Of a stretch of DNA of 26,010 nucleotides, positions 16,486-24,154 are shown piece by piece (within the stretch, counting starts at the first letter, position 1; each line of letters begins with the position of its first letter). Source of the stretch: Gammaproteobacteria bacterium (GTDB lineage Bacteria > Pseudomonadota > Gammaproteobacteria > Steroidobacterales > Steroidobacteraceae); NCBI GenBank assembly GCA_028293725.1, contig JAQGOE010000049.1:1-26010 (forward strand), read 5' to 3'. The translations under genes and the position numbers were made by a program. The notes under the pieces are model-generated. The model was not told the DNA's origin. It ran no database searches and saw only the letters and a list, made by a program, of their open reading frames with translations.

Positions 16486-16527
16486 ATGATGGGTGGCCCG
16501 TATGCGAGGTGCCTTGACCCGCATCAA
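16486..16527 (-). promoter_or_regulatory. FNR-like box with -10-like hexamer upstream of the PilZ gene
   Basis: TTGAC-CCGC-ATCAA at 16514-16527 matches the FNR/ANR palindrome at 9 of 10 positions. On the minus strand CATCAT (16486-16491; 4 of 6 to the -10) is centred 32 bp from the dyad centre, so the PilZ gene is the better target, with a leader of about 100 nt. In the plus direction no -10 occurs at that distance. Confidence 0.5.
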
Positions 16528-16591
16528 TTTGCTCTTTGAATTCTCAGGCCGGCCGCGCTACTGGCTTTATGGCCCCGAGGGCTCCGCGGTC

Positions 16592-16611
16592 TGCCAAAAT
16601 CTCTTTTGGCA
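16592..16611. repeat. Perfect hairpin TGCCAAAA-TCTC-TTTTGGCA
   Basis: An 8-bp perfect stem with a 4-nt loop lies between the PilZ and permease genes. The A4/T4 content next to GC pairs resembles a small bidirectional terminator or a structured operator. It is upstream of the proposed permease promoter, so it would not be in that leader if the promoter is right. Confidence 0.5.
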
Positions 16612-16621
16612 CGGCTATCGT

Positions 16622-16662
16622 TTAACCTACATCAAGCACGTATGAGCGTCTCCTCCAATACT
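16622..16662 (+). promoter_or_regulatory. Hybrid Crp/Fnr-type site with -10 upstream of the permease gene
   Basis: TTAAC-CTAC-ATCAA at 16622-16635 joins one half-site of the YTAAC class to one of the FNR class. AATACT (16657-16662; 4 of 6 to the -10) is centred 31 bp downstream of the dyad centre. Transcription would start near 16669, about 55 nt before the GTG start of the permease. Confidence 0.4.
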
Positions 16663-16723
16663 AAAACTCACGCTCGCGGGCGAGAGGCGAGGCGCGGCAG
16701 AGGGCAAACGGAGTTCAGGCGCA

Positions 16724-18736
16724 GTGTTGGCGGCATCGGTGTTGGAACCGATGCCGCGCGCGATCCGTTTGCCTCGGGTGAACAGCGGGACTGAAAATCT
16801 GCCGCGCGCGCGGCCCGGGCTGGTGGAACGCATCCTGGCGGTCGTTCTGGGCCGGCCGTTGGCCAATCGCGAACAGAACACCAGAAAGATCGGGGCGCTG
16901 GAAGGCGTGCCGGCGATGGGGCTTGATGGCCTGGGGTCCTCCGCCTACGGACCCGAAGCCGCGCTGACGGTTCTGATGCCTCTCGGGGCGGCGGCCCTGG
17001 CGTGGATGGGTTGGATTATGGCGCCGATCGTGGTGCTGCTGCTCCTCCTGTTTGCGTCGTATTGGCACACGATTCGGGCGTATCCCAACAACGGCGGCGC
17101 GTACATCGTAGCGAAGGAGAACCTCGGCGTGAACGCGAGTCTGCTCGCCGCCGCCGCTCTCATGGTCGATTATGTACTCAATGTCGCGGTCGGTATTTCG
17201 GCAGGAGTGGGAGCGTTGGTATCGGCGGTCCCCGCCCTTCAAGCGCACATCCGGCTGCTATGCCTCGGCATTCTGCTGCTCATCACCATGGTGAACCTTC
17301 GGGGGACACTCGATGCGGGACGACTGTTTGCACTACCCACCTACACGTTCGTGGGGAGCTTCGCGCTGATCCTCGGAGCGGGGCTCTTCGAGGCTGCGAT
17401 CTCCGGAGGTCATCCGCGAGCTCTCGTGCCGCCGCCTCCACTGCCCACGGCCACAGAAACGGTCAGTGTCTGGCTGCTCATGCGTGCCTTTGCCAGTGGC
17501 TGTACTGCCATGACGGGGGTGGAGGCGGTGAGCAACGGGATGACTGCATTTCGCGATCCGCCCGTGAAGTATGGGCACAGAACGCTGAGCGCAATCGTGA
17601 TCATTCTCGGGGTGTTGCTTGCGGGTGTCACGTATCTTGCCGGGTCTTATGGCATAGGAGCCATGGACCAGACGAAGCCCGGCTATCGAAGCGTGCTGGC
17701 GCAGCTCGCGGGGGCGGTCATCGGCAACGGTCCACTGTACTACATCGCTATCGGATCGCTCCTGTGCGTGCTCGCGCTGTCGGCCAATACGAGTTTCGTG
17801 GACTTCCCGCGACTATGCCGGACAGTGGCGGTAGACGGCTTTCTTCCCAAGTCGTTCACGATCGCGGGACGTCGGCTGGTCTATTCGGTGAGCATTCTTT
17901 TCCTCGCGTTCGCCTCCGGCGGATTGTTGTTCGTGTTCGGTGGCATTACCGATCATCTGATCCCGCTGTTCGCCATAGGAGCGTTTCTCACCTTCACCCT
18001 GTCTCAGGCGGGAATGGCGCTGCATTGGCGCCGTGCGCGCCAGGGCCCGGGCAACGTGTCGGTCCATGGGAGCGGTCGCGGCCATCAGTGGATCAACACC
18101 CTCGGCGCCCTCACCACCGCAGCGGCCCTCCTGGTGATCGTGGTCGCCAAGTTCAAGGCAGGAGCGTGGATTACGATCGCGGTCATTCCCGCCGTGGTTG
18201 CTCTTCTAAAGGCAATCCGCCGGTATTACGACCGCCTGGCGCAAAGTGTCAATGAAGCGCCGCCACTGCGGATCGCTGATCCCTGGCCGCCTATTGCCAT
18301 CCTTGTCGTGAGCGGCTGGAACAAACTGACAGCGACAGCGCTTGAGACGGCTTTGGCGATCTCTGGCGAGGTGATCGCCATTCATCTTTACCAGTTGGGG
18401 GGGCCGGATGAGACGGAGCACGGTCAGGCATTGCGGGGGAAATGGTTGTCCTGTGTTGAAACTCCGCTGCGAGCGGCCGGTGTCGTGCCGCCGCGGCTGG
18501 TCATTCTCAGGGCGCCACGGCGCGCAATTCACGAGCCGTTGCTCGCCTACGTGAGGAAAGTCGACGCCTCGAGTGGCGGGCGGCACATCGCCGTGCTCAT
18601 TCCTGAGTTGGTAAGACAACGGTGGTATGAGCATGTTCTGCATACCCGTCGTACGCGTCAGCTGCGCGCCCACCTGTTGGAGTCCGGGATACCGCGGCTG
18701 GTGGTGGTGGAGGTGCCTTGGTATTGGAAAGGGTGA
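16724..18736 (+). CDS. APC-superfamily permease, KimA-like, with cytoplasmic C-terminal domain
   Basis: A 670-residue inner-membrane transporter. After about 65 cytoplasmic residues it has about 12 membrane segments, starting at the LDGLGSSAYGPEAALTVLMPLG block, with NNGGAYIVAKENLG, TGVEAVSNGMTAF and ANTSFVDFPRLCRTVAVDGFLP as recognisable APC loops. The last 140 residues are soluble and begin PPIAILVVSGWNKLTATALETAL, resembling the UspA-like dimerisation domain of KimA-type potassium importers. The family transports amino acids or K+; K+ uptake is the better guess from this architecture, not proven. The start is uncertain: GTG 16724 (GGAG about 13 bases upstream) or ATG 16751. A long open frame inside it in another frame is a shadow. 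Confidence 0.87.
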   Translation: MLAASVLEPMPRAIRLPRVNSGTENLPRARPGLVERILAVVLGRPLANREQNTRKIGALEGVPAMGLDGLGSSAYGPEAALTVLMPLGAAALAWMGWIMAPIVVLLLLLFASYWHTIRAYPNNGGAYIVAKENLGVNASLLAAAALMVDYVLNVAVGISAGVGALVSAVPALQAHIRLLCLGILLLITMVNLRGTLDAGRLFALPTYTFVGSFALILGAGLFEAAISGGHPRALVPPPPLPTATETVSVWLLMRAFASGCTAMTGVEAVSNGMTAFRDPPVKYGHRTLSAIVIILGVLLAGVTYLAGSYGIGAMDQTKPGYRSVLAQLAGAVIGNGPLYYIAIGSLLCVLALSANTSFVDFPRLCRTVAVDGFLPKSFTIAGRRLVYSVSILFLAFASGGLLFVFGGITDHLIPLFAIGAFLTFTLSQAGMALHWRRARQGPGNVSVHGSGRGHQWINTLGALTTAAALLVIVVAKFKAGAWITIAVIPAVVALLKAIRRYYDRLAQSVNEAPPLRIADPWPPIAILVVSGWNKLTATALETALAISGEVIAIHLYQLGGPDETEHGQALRGKWLSCVETPLRAAGVVPPRLVILRAPRRAIHEPLLAYVRKVDASSGGRHIAVLIPELVRQRWYEHVLHTRRTRQLRAHLLESGIPRLVVVEVPWYWKG

Positions 18737-19180
18737 CGGGACACGCCGACGGCTTGGATCACCATCTTACGAAGCCTGTGGATCCGACGCGGTTGGATGA
18801 TCTCAACGCCGCCGTGGGATGTGAAAGCCCGCAGAGGACTAACCTAGGTTAGATCGTCTTCTTTGCCGCAAGCTTCGCAGTTTTTGCGAGGTTTGTTCTC
18901 AGGGTATCCCCTGCTTCGAGGTACCCAAAGCGGGACCTGGCGCGCCTCGTACTACCCAACATTAGGTCTGCCTATGCGGGACGCTGACTCAGGCGCAACG
19001 CTTGCTACACAACATCGAAGGAACCCCGGCGAGACGCGCCATCGGGCCTTTGTTCCTCACTCAATCCAACGCGATGACGCTCAACGTCCGGGAGCTTTCA
19101 TGAAGGCGACAACTCTCGACCGTCGTACCCCGCCCCGGGGCGCCGCAGTCGGCGAAGTTCTTCGCGAGGAGAACGCCGGG
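18737..19180. other. Region before the DUF3761 gene
   Basis: No separate gene is supported in these 440 bp. The frame of the secreted protein is open back to 18863 and an ATG at 19100 even has GGGAG in front, but the upstream residues look non-coding and would bury the signal peptide. The region holds the perfect YTAAC-type palindrome at 18839-18852. Confidence 0.4.
18839..18852. promoter_or_regulatory. Perfect palindrome CTAACCTAGGTTAG (YTAAC-N4-GTTAR class)
   Basis: All 14 bases are palindromic: CTAAC-CTAG-GTTAG. It is the strongest member of the YTAAC class in the window. It lies about 100 bp after the permease gene and 330 bp before the chosen start of the secreted DUF3761 protein. No -10 lies 32 bp away; TATCCC at 18905-18910 would place it at -71.5, a class I position, which is speculative. 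Confidence 0.55.
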
Positions 19181-19600
19181 ATGACCCGGCATCTAGCAAT
19201 ACCTCGCGCGCTACTGCTCTGCATCATGTTTGTCACGCCGCCGGGTCTAAGTGTCGCGCAAGAGGCCACTCCGGTGACCTGCAAAGACGGCAGTACGTCG
19301 CCCCATGGTGGGCGGGGCGCCTGCAGCCGGCATGGCGGAATCGATCAGGCGGCCACTGCCGCAGAGGCCCAGGGAACCGACAATACACCGCCACCGGGTA
19401 CCGGCAGTAACCCAATAGCGGGGAATCGCGAACCGATGCAGGAGGGCGGCCCGGGAAGAGTCTGGGTGAACACAGCCTCGAAGGTCTATTACTGTCCTTC
19501 CGACCCCCGGTATGGAAAGACTGGAAAAGGCCAATATATGACCGAAGGCGAAGCGCAGGTGAAGGGCATTCGCGCGGCTCACAATAAGCCGTGCGGCTGA
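19181..19600 (+). CDS. Secreted DUF3761-type protein
   Basis: A 139-residue exported protein. The Sec signal is MTRHLAIPRALLLCIMF followed by VTPPGLSVAQ, with cleavage likely after SVAQ or nearby. The mature N-terminus has the DUF3761 core VTCKDGSTSPHGGRGACSRHGGI (two cysteines, paired His-Gly-Gly). A low-complexity Pro/Gly/Asn linker leads to a C-terminal module (VWVNTASKVYYCPSDPRYGKTGKGQYMTEGEAQVKG ending in KPCG) found on many small proteobacterial secreted proteins. The function is unknown. ATG 19181 is chosen for GAGGAG ten bases upstream and because the signal peptide starts there. It is followed after 90 bp by the ROK-like gene, with a YTAAC-type site between them. Confidence 0.83.
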   Translation: MTRHLAIPRALLLCIMFVTPPGLSVAQEATPVTCKDGSTSPHGGRGACSRHGGIDQAATAAEAQGTDNTPPPGTGSNPIAGNREPMQEGGPGRVWVNTASKVYYCPSDPRYGKTGKGQYMTEGEAQVKGIRAAHNKPCG

Positions 19601-19626
19601 GCCGGCGATTTCAACCGCAGCGTGAA

Positions 19627-19640
19627 TTAACCTATGTTAG
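19627..19640. promoter_or_regulatory. YTAAC-class site upstream of the ROK-like gene
   Basis: TTAAC-CTAT-GTTAG, 12 of 14 identical to the perfect palindrome at 18839. It lies 50 bp before the ROK-like start codon. The nearest -10-like hexamer is TATGAC (19675-19680), which places the site about one helical turn upstream of -41.5. It could equally be a repressor site. Confidence 0.5.
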
Positions 19641-19689
19641 ACAGGAACCTTGCTGATCGGCAATCGAGCAAGCGTATGACTCCTACCGG

Positions 19690-20847
19690 ATGCGCAAGAT
19701 GAGCAAGCTTCGGGGACGCAAGCGATCTTCGCCTGCGGCGCACCTCCCAACAGCGCCAACGCTCCTCGCGCACGGGGCCACGGAGTTCGCCACCTTGCGA
19801 TTGGACTGTTACGATGTAGAGTCTGCCGGCCCACGCGGGAACGATGACCCGGCAGGTGACGAGTTTTTTCGCGCGGCCCTGACAAAGTGGCGGGAGCGAG
19901 TCCGAGCAGCAGGGACGGATCCGTTAGGCGACGCGCCGACGGAGCAGCTCAGCACCGCAGAGTTGGACGAGGAGTTGTCGCGGGGGAATGCCGAAGCCAG
20001 CGGGGTAATTCAAGGTGCGATGGAGGAGTTCTCGCAGCAGCTGTGCCGACTGCTGACACAGTTGCTGCGGCGAGCAGCATGGGCGGACACGCGACGGATC
20101 GTGGTGGCGGGCGATTTGCGTCACAGTCGCGTGGGCGACATTGCCTTGGGGCGCGCCATGGTTCTGCTCAAGGCAGCCGGTTTCGATGTTGAATTGGTCT
20201 TCATACGTAAACCGCTGCGCGAGACGACTCTGCTGGGAGCGGCACGACTGGTGCCTGTATGGATGCTGAAAGGCCATGACACCATTCTTGCGGTCGATAT
20301 CGCGATGCATGAGGTCCGCGGCGCGATCGTGGCGCTCAATTTAGAAAAATCGCCGGATCTGTCCAAGGCGTCGGTGGCGCACACGCAAGCATGGACGCCG
20401 AACGCTGGCCCCCTGGAAGGTGAGGGGCTCGTAAGGTCCATGGCCGAGCTGCTCGAGGAACTCGCCGATCGCTCGCGACGCAAAGGCGAAAAGCTGGCGC
20501 CGTTTGTCGGAATAGGCTGTGGGTGTGTCGTGCGCGCGGACGGCTGCGTTACGCAGGCAGGCGGTGGCTTCGCCGCGGGCCTCTTCAGATCCGGGTTGAA
20601 TCTTCCGCTGGAGTTGTGCGCCAAGCTCCCGAAGATGGGCGATCACGACACGGTCGTGGCCCTACACAATCGTATCGTCTTACAGGGGCTCAGCCAAAAT
20701 GGCTTCATGCGTGACGTTCAGCATTGGGGCATTGTGAGTGTCGCGGAAGACCGCGGCGAGGCGCGTTTTACCAACTATCACGAAACGCAGGAGAAGAAGA
20801 TCGGCGGGGCGGGTCGCGCGCGCCGGCGCGCGCACCGAAAGCACTGA
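19690..20847 (+). CDS. ROK-like (ASKHA) protein with degenerate kinase motifs
   Basis: A 385-residue cytoplasmic protein. From about 135 it reads RRIVVAGDLRHSRVGDIALGRAMVLLKAAGFDVELV, then HDTILAVDIAMHEVRGAIVALNLEKSPDLSKA (D203) and APFVGIGCGCVVRADG, ending HWGIVSVAEDRGEARFTN. This layout matches a ROK-type sugar-kinase-like family that I remember with DIGGTNIR and GIGCPG at the two key sites. Here the phosphate-1 loop is DIAMHEVR and the second motif GIGCGC, so ATP and sugar binding are probably lost and a structural or regulatory role is more likely. The substitutions are in frame, not a frameshift. The first 130 residues are variable and partly coiled. The start may be 19690 or 19699; neither has a clear ribosome-binding site. 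The tail is Arg/His-rich. Confidence 0.72.
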   Translation: MRKMSKLRGRKRSSPAAHLPTAPTLLAHGATEFATLRLDCYDVESAGPRGNDDPAGDEFFRAALTKWRERVRAAGTDPLGDAPTEQLSTAELDEELSRGNAEASGVIQGAMEEFSQQLCRLLTQLLRRAAWADTRRIVVAGDLRHSRVGDIALGRAMVLLKAAGFDVELVFIRKPLRETTLLGAARLVPVWMLKGHDTILAVDIAMHEVRGAIVALNLEKSPDLSKASVAHTQAWTPNAGPLEGEGLVRSMAELLEELADRSRRKGEKLAPFVGIGCGCVVRADGCVTQAGGGFAAGLFRSGLNLPLELCAKLPKMGDHDTVVALHNRIVLQGLSQNGFMRDVQHWGIVSVAEDRGEARFTNYHETQEKKIGGAGRARRRAHRKH

Positions 20848-21160
20848 CGGTTGTTTTTCCGAAGTACTCGCACAGCCGCAGGGTCGCCGTTCGGCCTCGA
20901 GTCACAGTCGATGCGGGCAAGAGGGCGCGACCCTCAACCACTAACCTAAGTTAACGACAGTCCGTTGGATCAGTGCGGCGGCGACTGGATCGCCGCATGC
21001 CTGACAGCGGGTTTGCGATGGCGCGACAGACACATTAAAGGACGCTGCACGTATCTCGTAGGGTCCGGAATGGTTCTTGCGCCTCGTGGTTGGATCCCAA
21101 TACCGGGCGATGGCGGGAGCAGGCTGTTGTTTTGGCGCGTGTAAAGAGGGGCTGTCAAGA
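20848..21160. other. Region before the DUF2934 gene
   Basis: No gene is supported in these 310 bp. It contains the YTAAC-type site at 20941-20954. The frame of the DUF2934 protein is open back to 21077 but lacks a ribosome-binding site there. Confidence 0.4.
20941..20954. promoter_or_regulatory. YTAAC-class site upstream of the DUF2934 gene
   Basis: CTAAC-CTAA-GTTAA, 12 of 14 identical to the palindrome at 18839. It sits in the gap after the ROK-like gene, 207 bp before the DUF2934 start. No -10 is seen at the class II distance. Confidence 0.5.
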
Positions 21161-21433
21161 ATGCGTAAGAGAGACGAAACTTCAGCGGATCGCGGCAAAC
21201 GGGCCGTCCGGAAGATCGCGTCAGTACCGCTGATGGATGCTAGTTCTGATTCAGGTGGGGTGCGCGGACTGCCCACGAGGCAGGTAACGCCGCAGGAGCG
21301 GCACGCGCGAATCGCCGAGATCGCTTACAGAAATGCGCAGAAGCGAGGCCTTACGCCGGGCAGTGAATTGGATGACTGGCTGCAGGCCGAGCGGGAGGTC
21401 GATTCGGAGGAGTCTGCGCCTGGCGTGCTATGA
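21161..21433 (+). CDS. DUF2934 family protein
   Basis: A 90-residue soluble protein. The C-terminal 45 residues are the DUF2934 motif: QERHARIAEIAYRNAQKRGLTPGSELDDWLQAEREVD, the usual pattern being xRIxxxAYxxAExRGxxPGxExxDWLxAExEV. The N-terminal half is basic and low-complexity, as is common in the family. The function is unknown. The start at 21161 is chosen over an in-frame start at 21077 because the upstream part has no family resemblance and AGAGG lies 12 bases before. It probably stands alone, since the next gene begins 98 bp later. Confidence 0.82.
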   Translation: MRKRDETSADRGKRAVRKIASVPLMDASSDSGGVRGLPTRQVTPQERHARIAEIAYRNAQKRGLTPGSELDDWLQAEREVDSEESAPGVL

Positions 21434-21531
21434 AGACGTGTGGGAAGTCGGACGACTGTGCTGAGTAAAGGGCGTTTCGCGGTGCGCCTATTAGATTAAT
21501 AACGGGACTCTCTATTTTTGGACATACGCAC

Positions 21532-21993
21532 ATGATTGGTCGGCGAAGGCCACGGCGACGGGGCGATGTCAAGCGCGAGCAGATGTTGGCGAACGCTTTG
21601 GAAACGTCGCACGCAGATGTTACCCAGCTCACTCTGAAGGTTCTGGGCTCCACGGTGCTGCTCGGGGGACGTGTCGCGAACTCGCAGGACCGGGAGGAAA
21701 TAATCACCTGCGTGCTCCGGCATGTCGAGATCGGGCAGGTGTTCGATTCGATGGCACTCCCGGGAGAGCGTCCGATCGTCACCATACACGTTGGAAAGGA
21801 AAGGCAGGAGCTCCGGCGCGCCATGACGGAATTCTGTTACAGGACGTCGGAGCGGGATGTCCCGACCTATGCAGGCACCCCCGACGGCAGCTTCGGGGGC
21901 ATGGGGAGCTTTGCGGCCGGAATCAAGCTGGGGACGGCGATGGCCTACGCGCGACGTTCCGCAAAGAGGTTGTTGTCCTATTTTGTACGGTAG
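21532..21993 (+). CDS. BON-like domain protein
   Basis: A 153-residue protein without signal peptide. Residues about 28-75 (VTQLTLKVLGSTVLLGGRVANSQDREEIITCVLRHVEIGQVFDSM) fit a BON domain: two strands, the turn GRVxNSxDRE, then a helix. BON domains usually bind lipid or peptidoglycan, often in the envelope, so a cytoplasmic copy is a little odd. The second half has a Gly-rich stretch (PDGSFGGMGSFAAG) and a mildly hydrophobic, basic C-terminus. The ATG at 21532 has only a weak GGAC upstream, so the start is uncertain. Other explanations for the fold cannot be excluded. It converges with the HAD gene; a bulged CCGG(G)CTC-TTT-GAGCCGG hairpin near 22112-22129 may end both. Confidence 0.6.
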   Translation: MIGRRRPRRRGDVKREQMLANALETSHADVTQLTLKVLGSTVLLGGRVANSQDREEIITCVLRHVEIGQVFDSMALPGERPIVTIHVGKERQELRRAMTEFCYRTSERDVPTYAGTPDGSFGGMGSFAAGIKLGTAMAYARRSAKRLLSYFVR

Positions 21994-22143
21994 GCAGCGG
22001 CTTCTGACGCGGGGTGCCACAGGTTACTGCGCCGTGAGAGATGTGCTGGGCGGCGGAGCTTCGGCCGGCAATGGAGTCGCCTGTAGGCGCATCAAGAGAG
22101 ACCGGGCTCTTTGAGCCGGCGATAAGAGCGCACTTACATTGGA

Positions 22144-22836
22144 TCAGCCGGTCGAGCGTATCGGAGGGTCGGCGAGACTGTGCCAGAGGTCGCCCAGGTC
22201 CTTTAACTGGGCGAATACCGTGTCGCAGCCTGCCGCCAGGAGGGCCTGTTCTGAGAACCCGCCCGTAATGAGGCCGGCGGACAGCATGCCGAGCTTTTTT
22301 GCCGCGTTTGCATCGTAAGGCGTGTCGCCGATCGCGACGGCACGAGAGGGGTCCGTAATCTGTAGCCCGCTCAGACAGGCCTGGAAAAGGCCGGGATCCG
22401 GCTTTCCATGTTTGACCATCTCGCCGCAAGCCACACTGTCCGTGAGGTCGAGTATGTTCAAGCGCTCGTTATATGCCGCGAGCTCGTCTTTCTGACACGT
22501 TGTCGCGATGCCGATTAAGACGCGATCCCGCTTGAGCGTCTCGAATAATTGACGAACGGCGGGGAAGGGCTGTGCGCGGCACAGGAAGTCACGTCGGTAC
22601 GACTCGCCCTGGGCCTTCAATAACCGCTGTTTGTAATCGGGGGGCTCCTCAGGCAATAGGTGATCTAGCATCCACTGACCATCCATGCCTGAAAAGGGCT
22701 GCAGATTAACATACGTGAACGAGTGACCTGCCGCGCCGAGGGTCTGTCGCCAACTCTCGAGCTGCAAGGGGACGCAGTCGATCAGAGTTCCTTCGACGTC
22801 GAAAATGCCTGCCTGGAGGAAAGAAGAGCGGCGCAT
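22144..22836 (-). CDS. HAD-superfamily phosphatase (phosphoglycolate-phosphatase-like)
   Basis: A 230-residue HAD hydrolase with a helical cap. Motif I is FDVEGTLID: nucleophile D13 is present, but the usual second Asp (general acid/base) is Glu15. I remember a subgroup with DVEGT, so this may be normal for it. Motif II is IGIATTC, motif III KHGKPDP, motif IV IGDTPYDA. It should remove phosphate from a small molecule such as a sugar phosphate or phosphoglycolate. I chose ATG 22836 because HAD proteins begin just before motif I; the frame is open to ATG 22971, which would add 45 residues of unknown kind. Neither start has a good ribosome-binding site. It lies on the same strand as ku, about 160 bp after it. 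Confidence 0.85.
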   Translation of the reverse strand: MRRSSFLQAGIFDVEGTLIDCVPLQLESWRQTLGAAGHSFTYVNLQPFSGMDGQWMLDHLLPEEPPDYKQRLLKAQGESYRRDFLCRAQPFPAVRQLFETLKRDRVLIGIATTCQKDELAAYNERLNILDLTDSVACGEMVKHGKPDPGLFQACLSGLQITDPSRAVAIGDTPYDANAAKKLGMLSAGLITGGFSEQALLAAGCDTVFAQLKDLGDLWHSLADPPIRSTG

Positions 22837-22997
22837 ACACCATACATCCGAATATGACAGGAACGTTTCAGTGGAGGTCGTGTTCCAGCCCAACAGGATG
22901 GCGGCGATGAAAGAACGGGATTCGGGCAGGTCTACAGCAGGGATTGTTCCTTTAATGTCACGCTCGAGCATAGGCCAGCCGCGCGGGTTGGCAATTC

Positions 22998-23876
22998 TCA
23001 GTTGCGCCGTTTCCTGGGCGCCTTGCGCGCAATGGGTGTGACAGTGCCGGCGCCTTTTGCTCCCTTCCGCTCATTTCGCCCCGGCGACGCGTTCTTCTCC
23101 AGGCTGGCGCGCAACGCGGCCATTAGATCGACGACGTTTCCAGTTGAAGCAGACGAGGCCGGGGCGGTCGCCACCACTGCCTCGTGGCCTTCGACCTTCT
23201 CCTGGATGGCAGCTTCCACGCGTTGCTTGTATTCGTCGACGAACTCGTTGGGATCAAACCGCGCGGTCTTCAGATGATCCACCAACTGCTCCGCAAGTTT
23301 CATTTCGGCATCCGACACCGGGGCGGGCTCTACGCCGAGGTCCTTGAACGCTCTGACCTCGGCCTGGAAGTGCAACTGGTGCATCGCCAGGCCTTCCTCC
23401 ATGGGGCGAACGATCACGATGTGTTCTTTGCCGCGGCTCACCCAGCGGCCCAGTCCGCATTGCCCGGCCTTGCGCAAGGCGGTCGCGAGCAGGGTGTAGG
23501 GCTTGGCACCCCCCTTGTCTGGTGCCAGAAAGTAGGTGCCGGCGAAGTAGACCGGGTCGACGGACTTCAGGGGCACGAATTGCATGATATCGATCGCGGC
23601 GGAGTTTGCTTCTTCGAGCGCCTTGATCTCCTCGTTGCTGAACATCACGTATTGGTCTTTCGCGAATTCGTATCCTTTCACCATATCGACGCGCTCGACC
23701 AACTTGCCATCCGCAACCGCGATGTACTGTTGTTTGACGCGTGATCCGTCCGTTTTGCGCAAAAGATTGAATGAGATCCGCTCGGTCGATACGGTTGCCG
23801 AATAGAGCTTCACAGGGATCGCGACCAATCCGAATGAGATGGTCAGGGAGGCGATTGAGCGGGTTTGCGCGGGCAT
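22998..23876 (-). CDS. ku: Non-homologous end-joining protein Ku
   Basis: A 292-residue bacterial Ku. It opens SIASLTISFGLVAIPVKLYSAT, the standard Ku start, continues with VKGYEFAKDQYVMFSNEEIKAL and YFLAPDKGGAKPYTLLATAL, and has the core end EMKLAEQLVDHLKTARFDPNEFVDEYKQRVEAAIQEK. The Ku core ring binds DNA ends and recruits the ligase LigD. The last 60 residues are a Lys/Arg/Ala-rich tail ending in KAPRKRRN, typical of DNA-binding C-termini that allow sliding along DNA. The start is ATG 23876; ATG 23939 would add 21 residues, and neither has a clear Shine-Dalgarno. No ligD is within the window. Confidence 0.93.
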   Translation of the reverse strand: MPAQTRSIASLTISFGLVAIPVKLYSATVSTERISFNLLRKTDGSRVKQQYIAVADGKLVERVDMVKGYEFAKDQYVMFSNEEIKALEEANSAAIDIMQFVPLKSVDPVYFAGTYFLAPDKGGAKPYTLLATALRKAGQCGLGRWVSRGKEHIVIVRPMEEGLAMHQLHFQAEVRAFKDLGVEPAPVSDAEMKLAEQLVDHLKTARFDPNEFVDEYKQRVEAAIQEKVEGHEAVVATAPASSASTGNVVDLMAALRASLEKNASPGRNERKGAKGAGTVTPIARKAPRKRRN

Positions 23877-24154
23877 GAACGTGAGTGTGTCACGCGGACG
23901 TTGGCGGTCAATGTTGAGGGGTTTTGAGAATGGTGGCATAACCCATTACACCGCCGCGAATTTCGAGTTCTGCGTAGGACAGTGAGCGCCTCTATTTAGG
24001 AGTGCTTGTTACCTCGATTTAAAGGCAAGCCTCAGTCTAAGTGTTCCATTTCCGCCCGACTGGCATTATCCAAGGGGCCTTACTTGGGCGCGGCAATTAC
24101 GACCTTGGGGCGCCGCCGATAACTCTCCACGTTCATTTCGAAGATCGTGGCGTG

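Noticed and set aside
17002..18255. A 417-codon open frame overlapping the permease gene
   Set aside because: It is rich in Arg, His, Gly and Ser with no domain, as expected for a shifted frame of a high-GC gene; the permease frame is clearly the coding one.
18863..19180. Long N-terminal extension of the DUF3761 protein
   Set aside because: It would place a signal peptide more than 100 residues into the protein; ATG 19181 has GAGGAG and starts the signal directly.
22706..22719. TTAAC-ATAC-GTGAA as a YTAAC-type site
   Set aside because: It lies inside the HAD coding region and one arm is mismatched.
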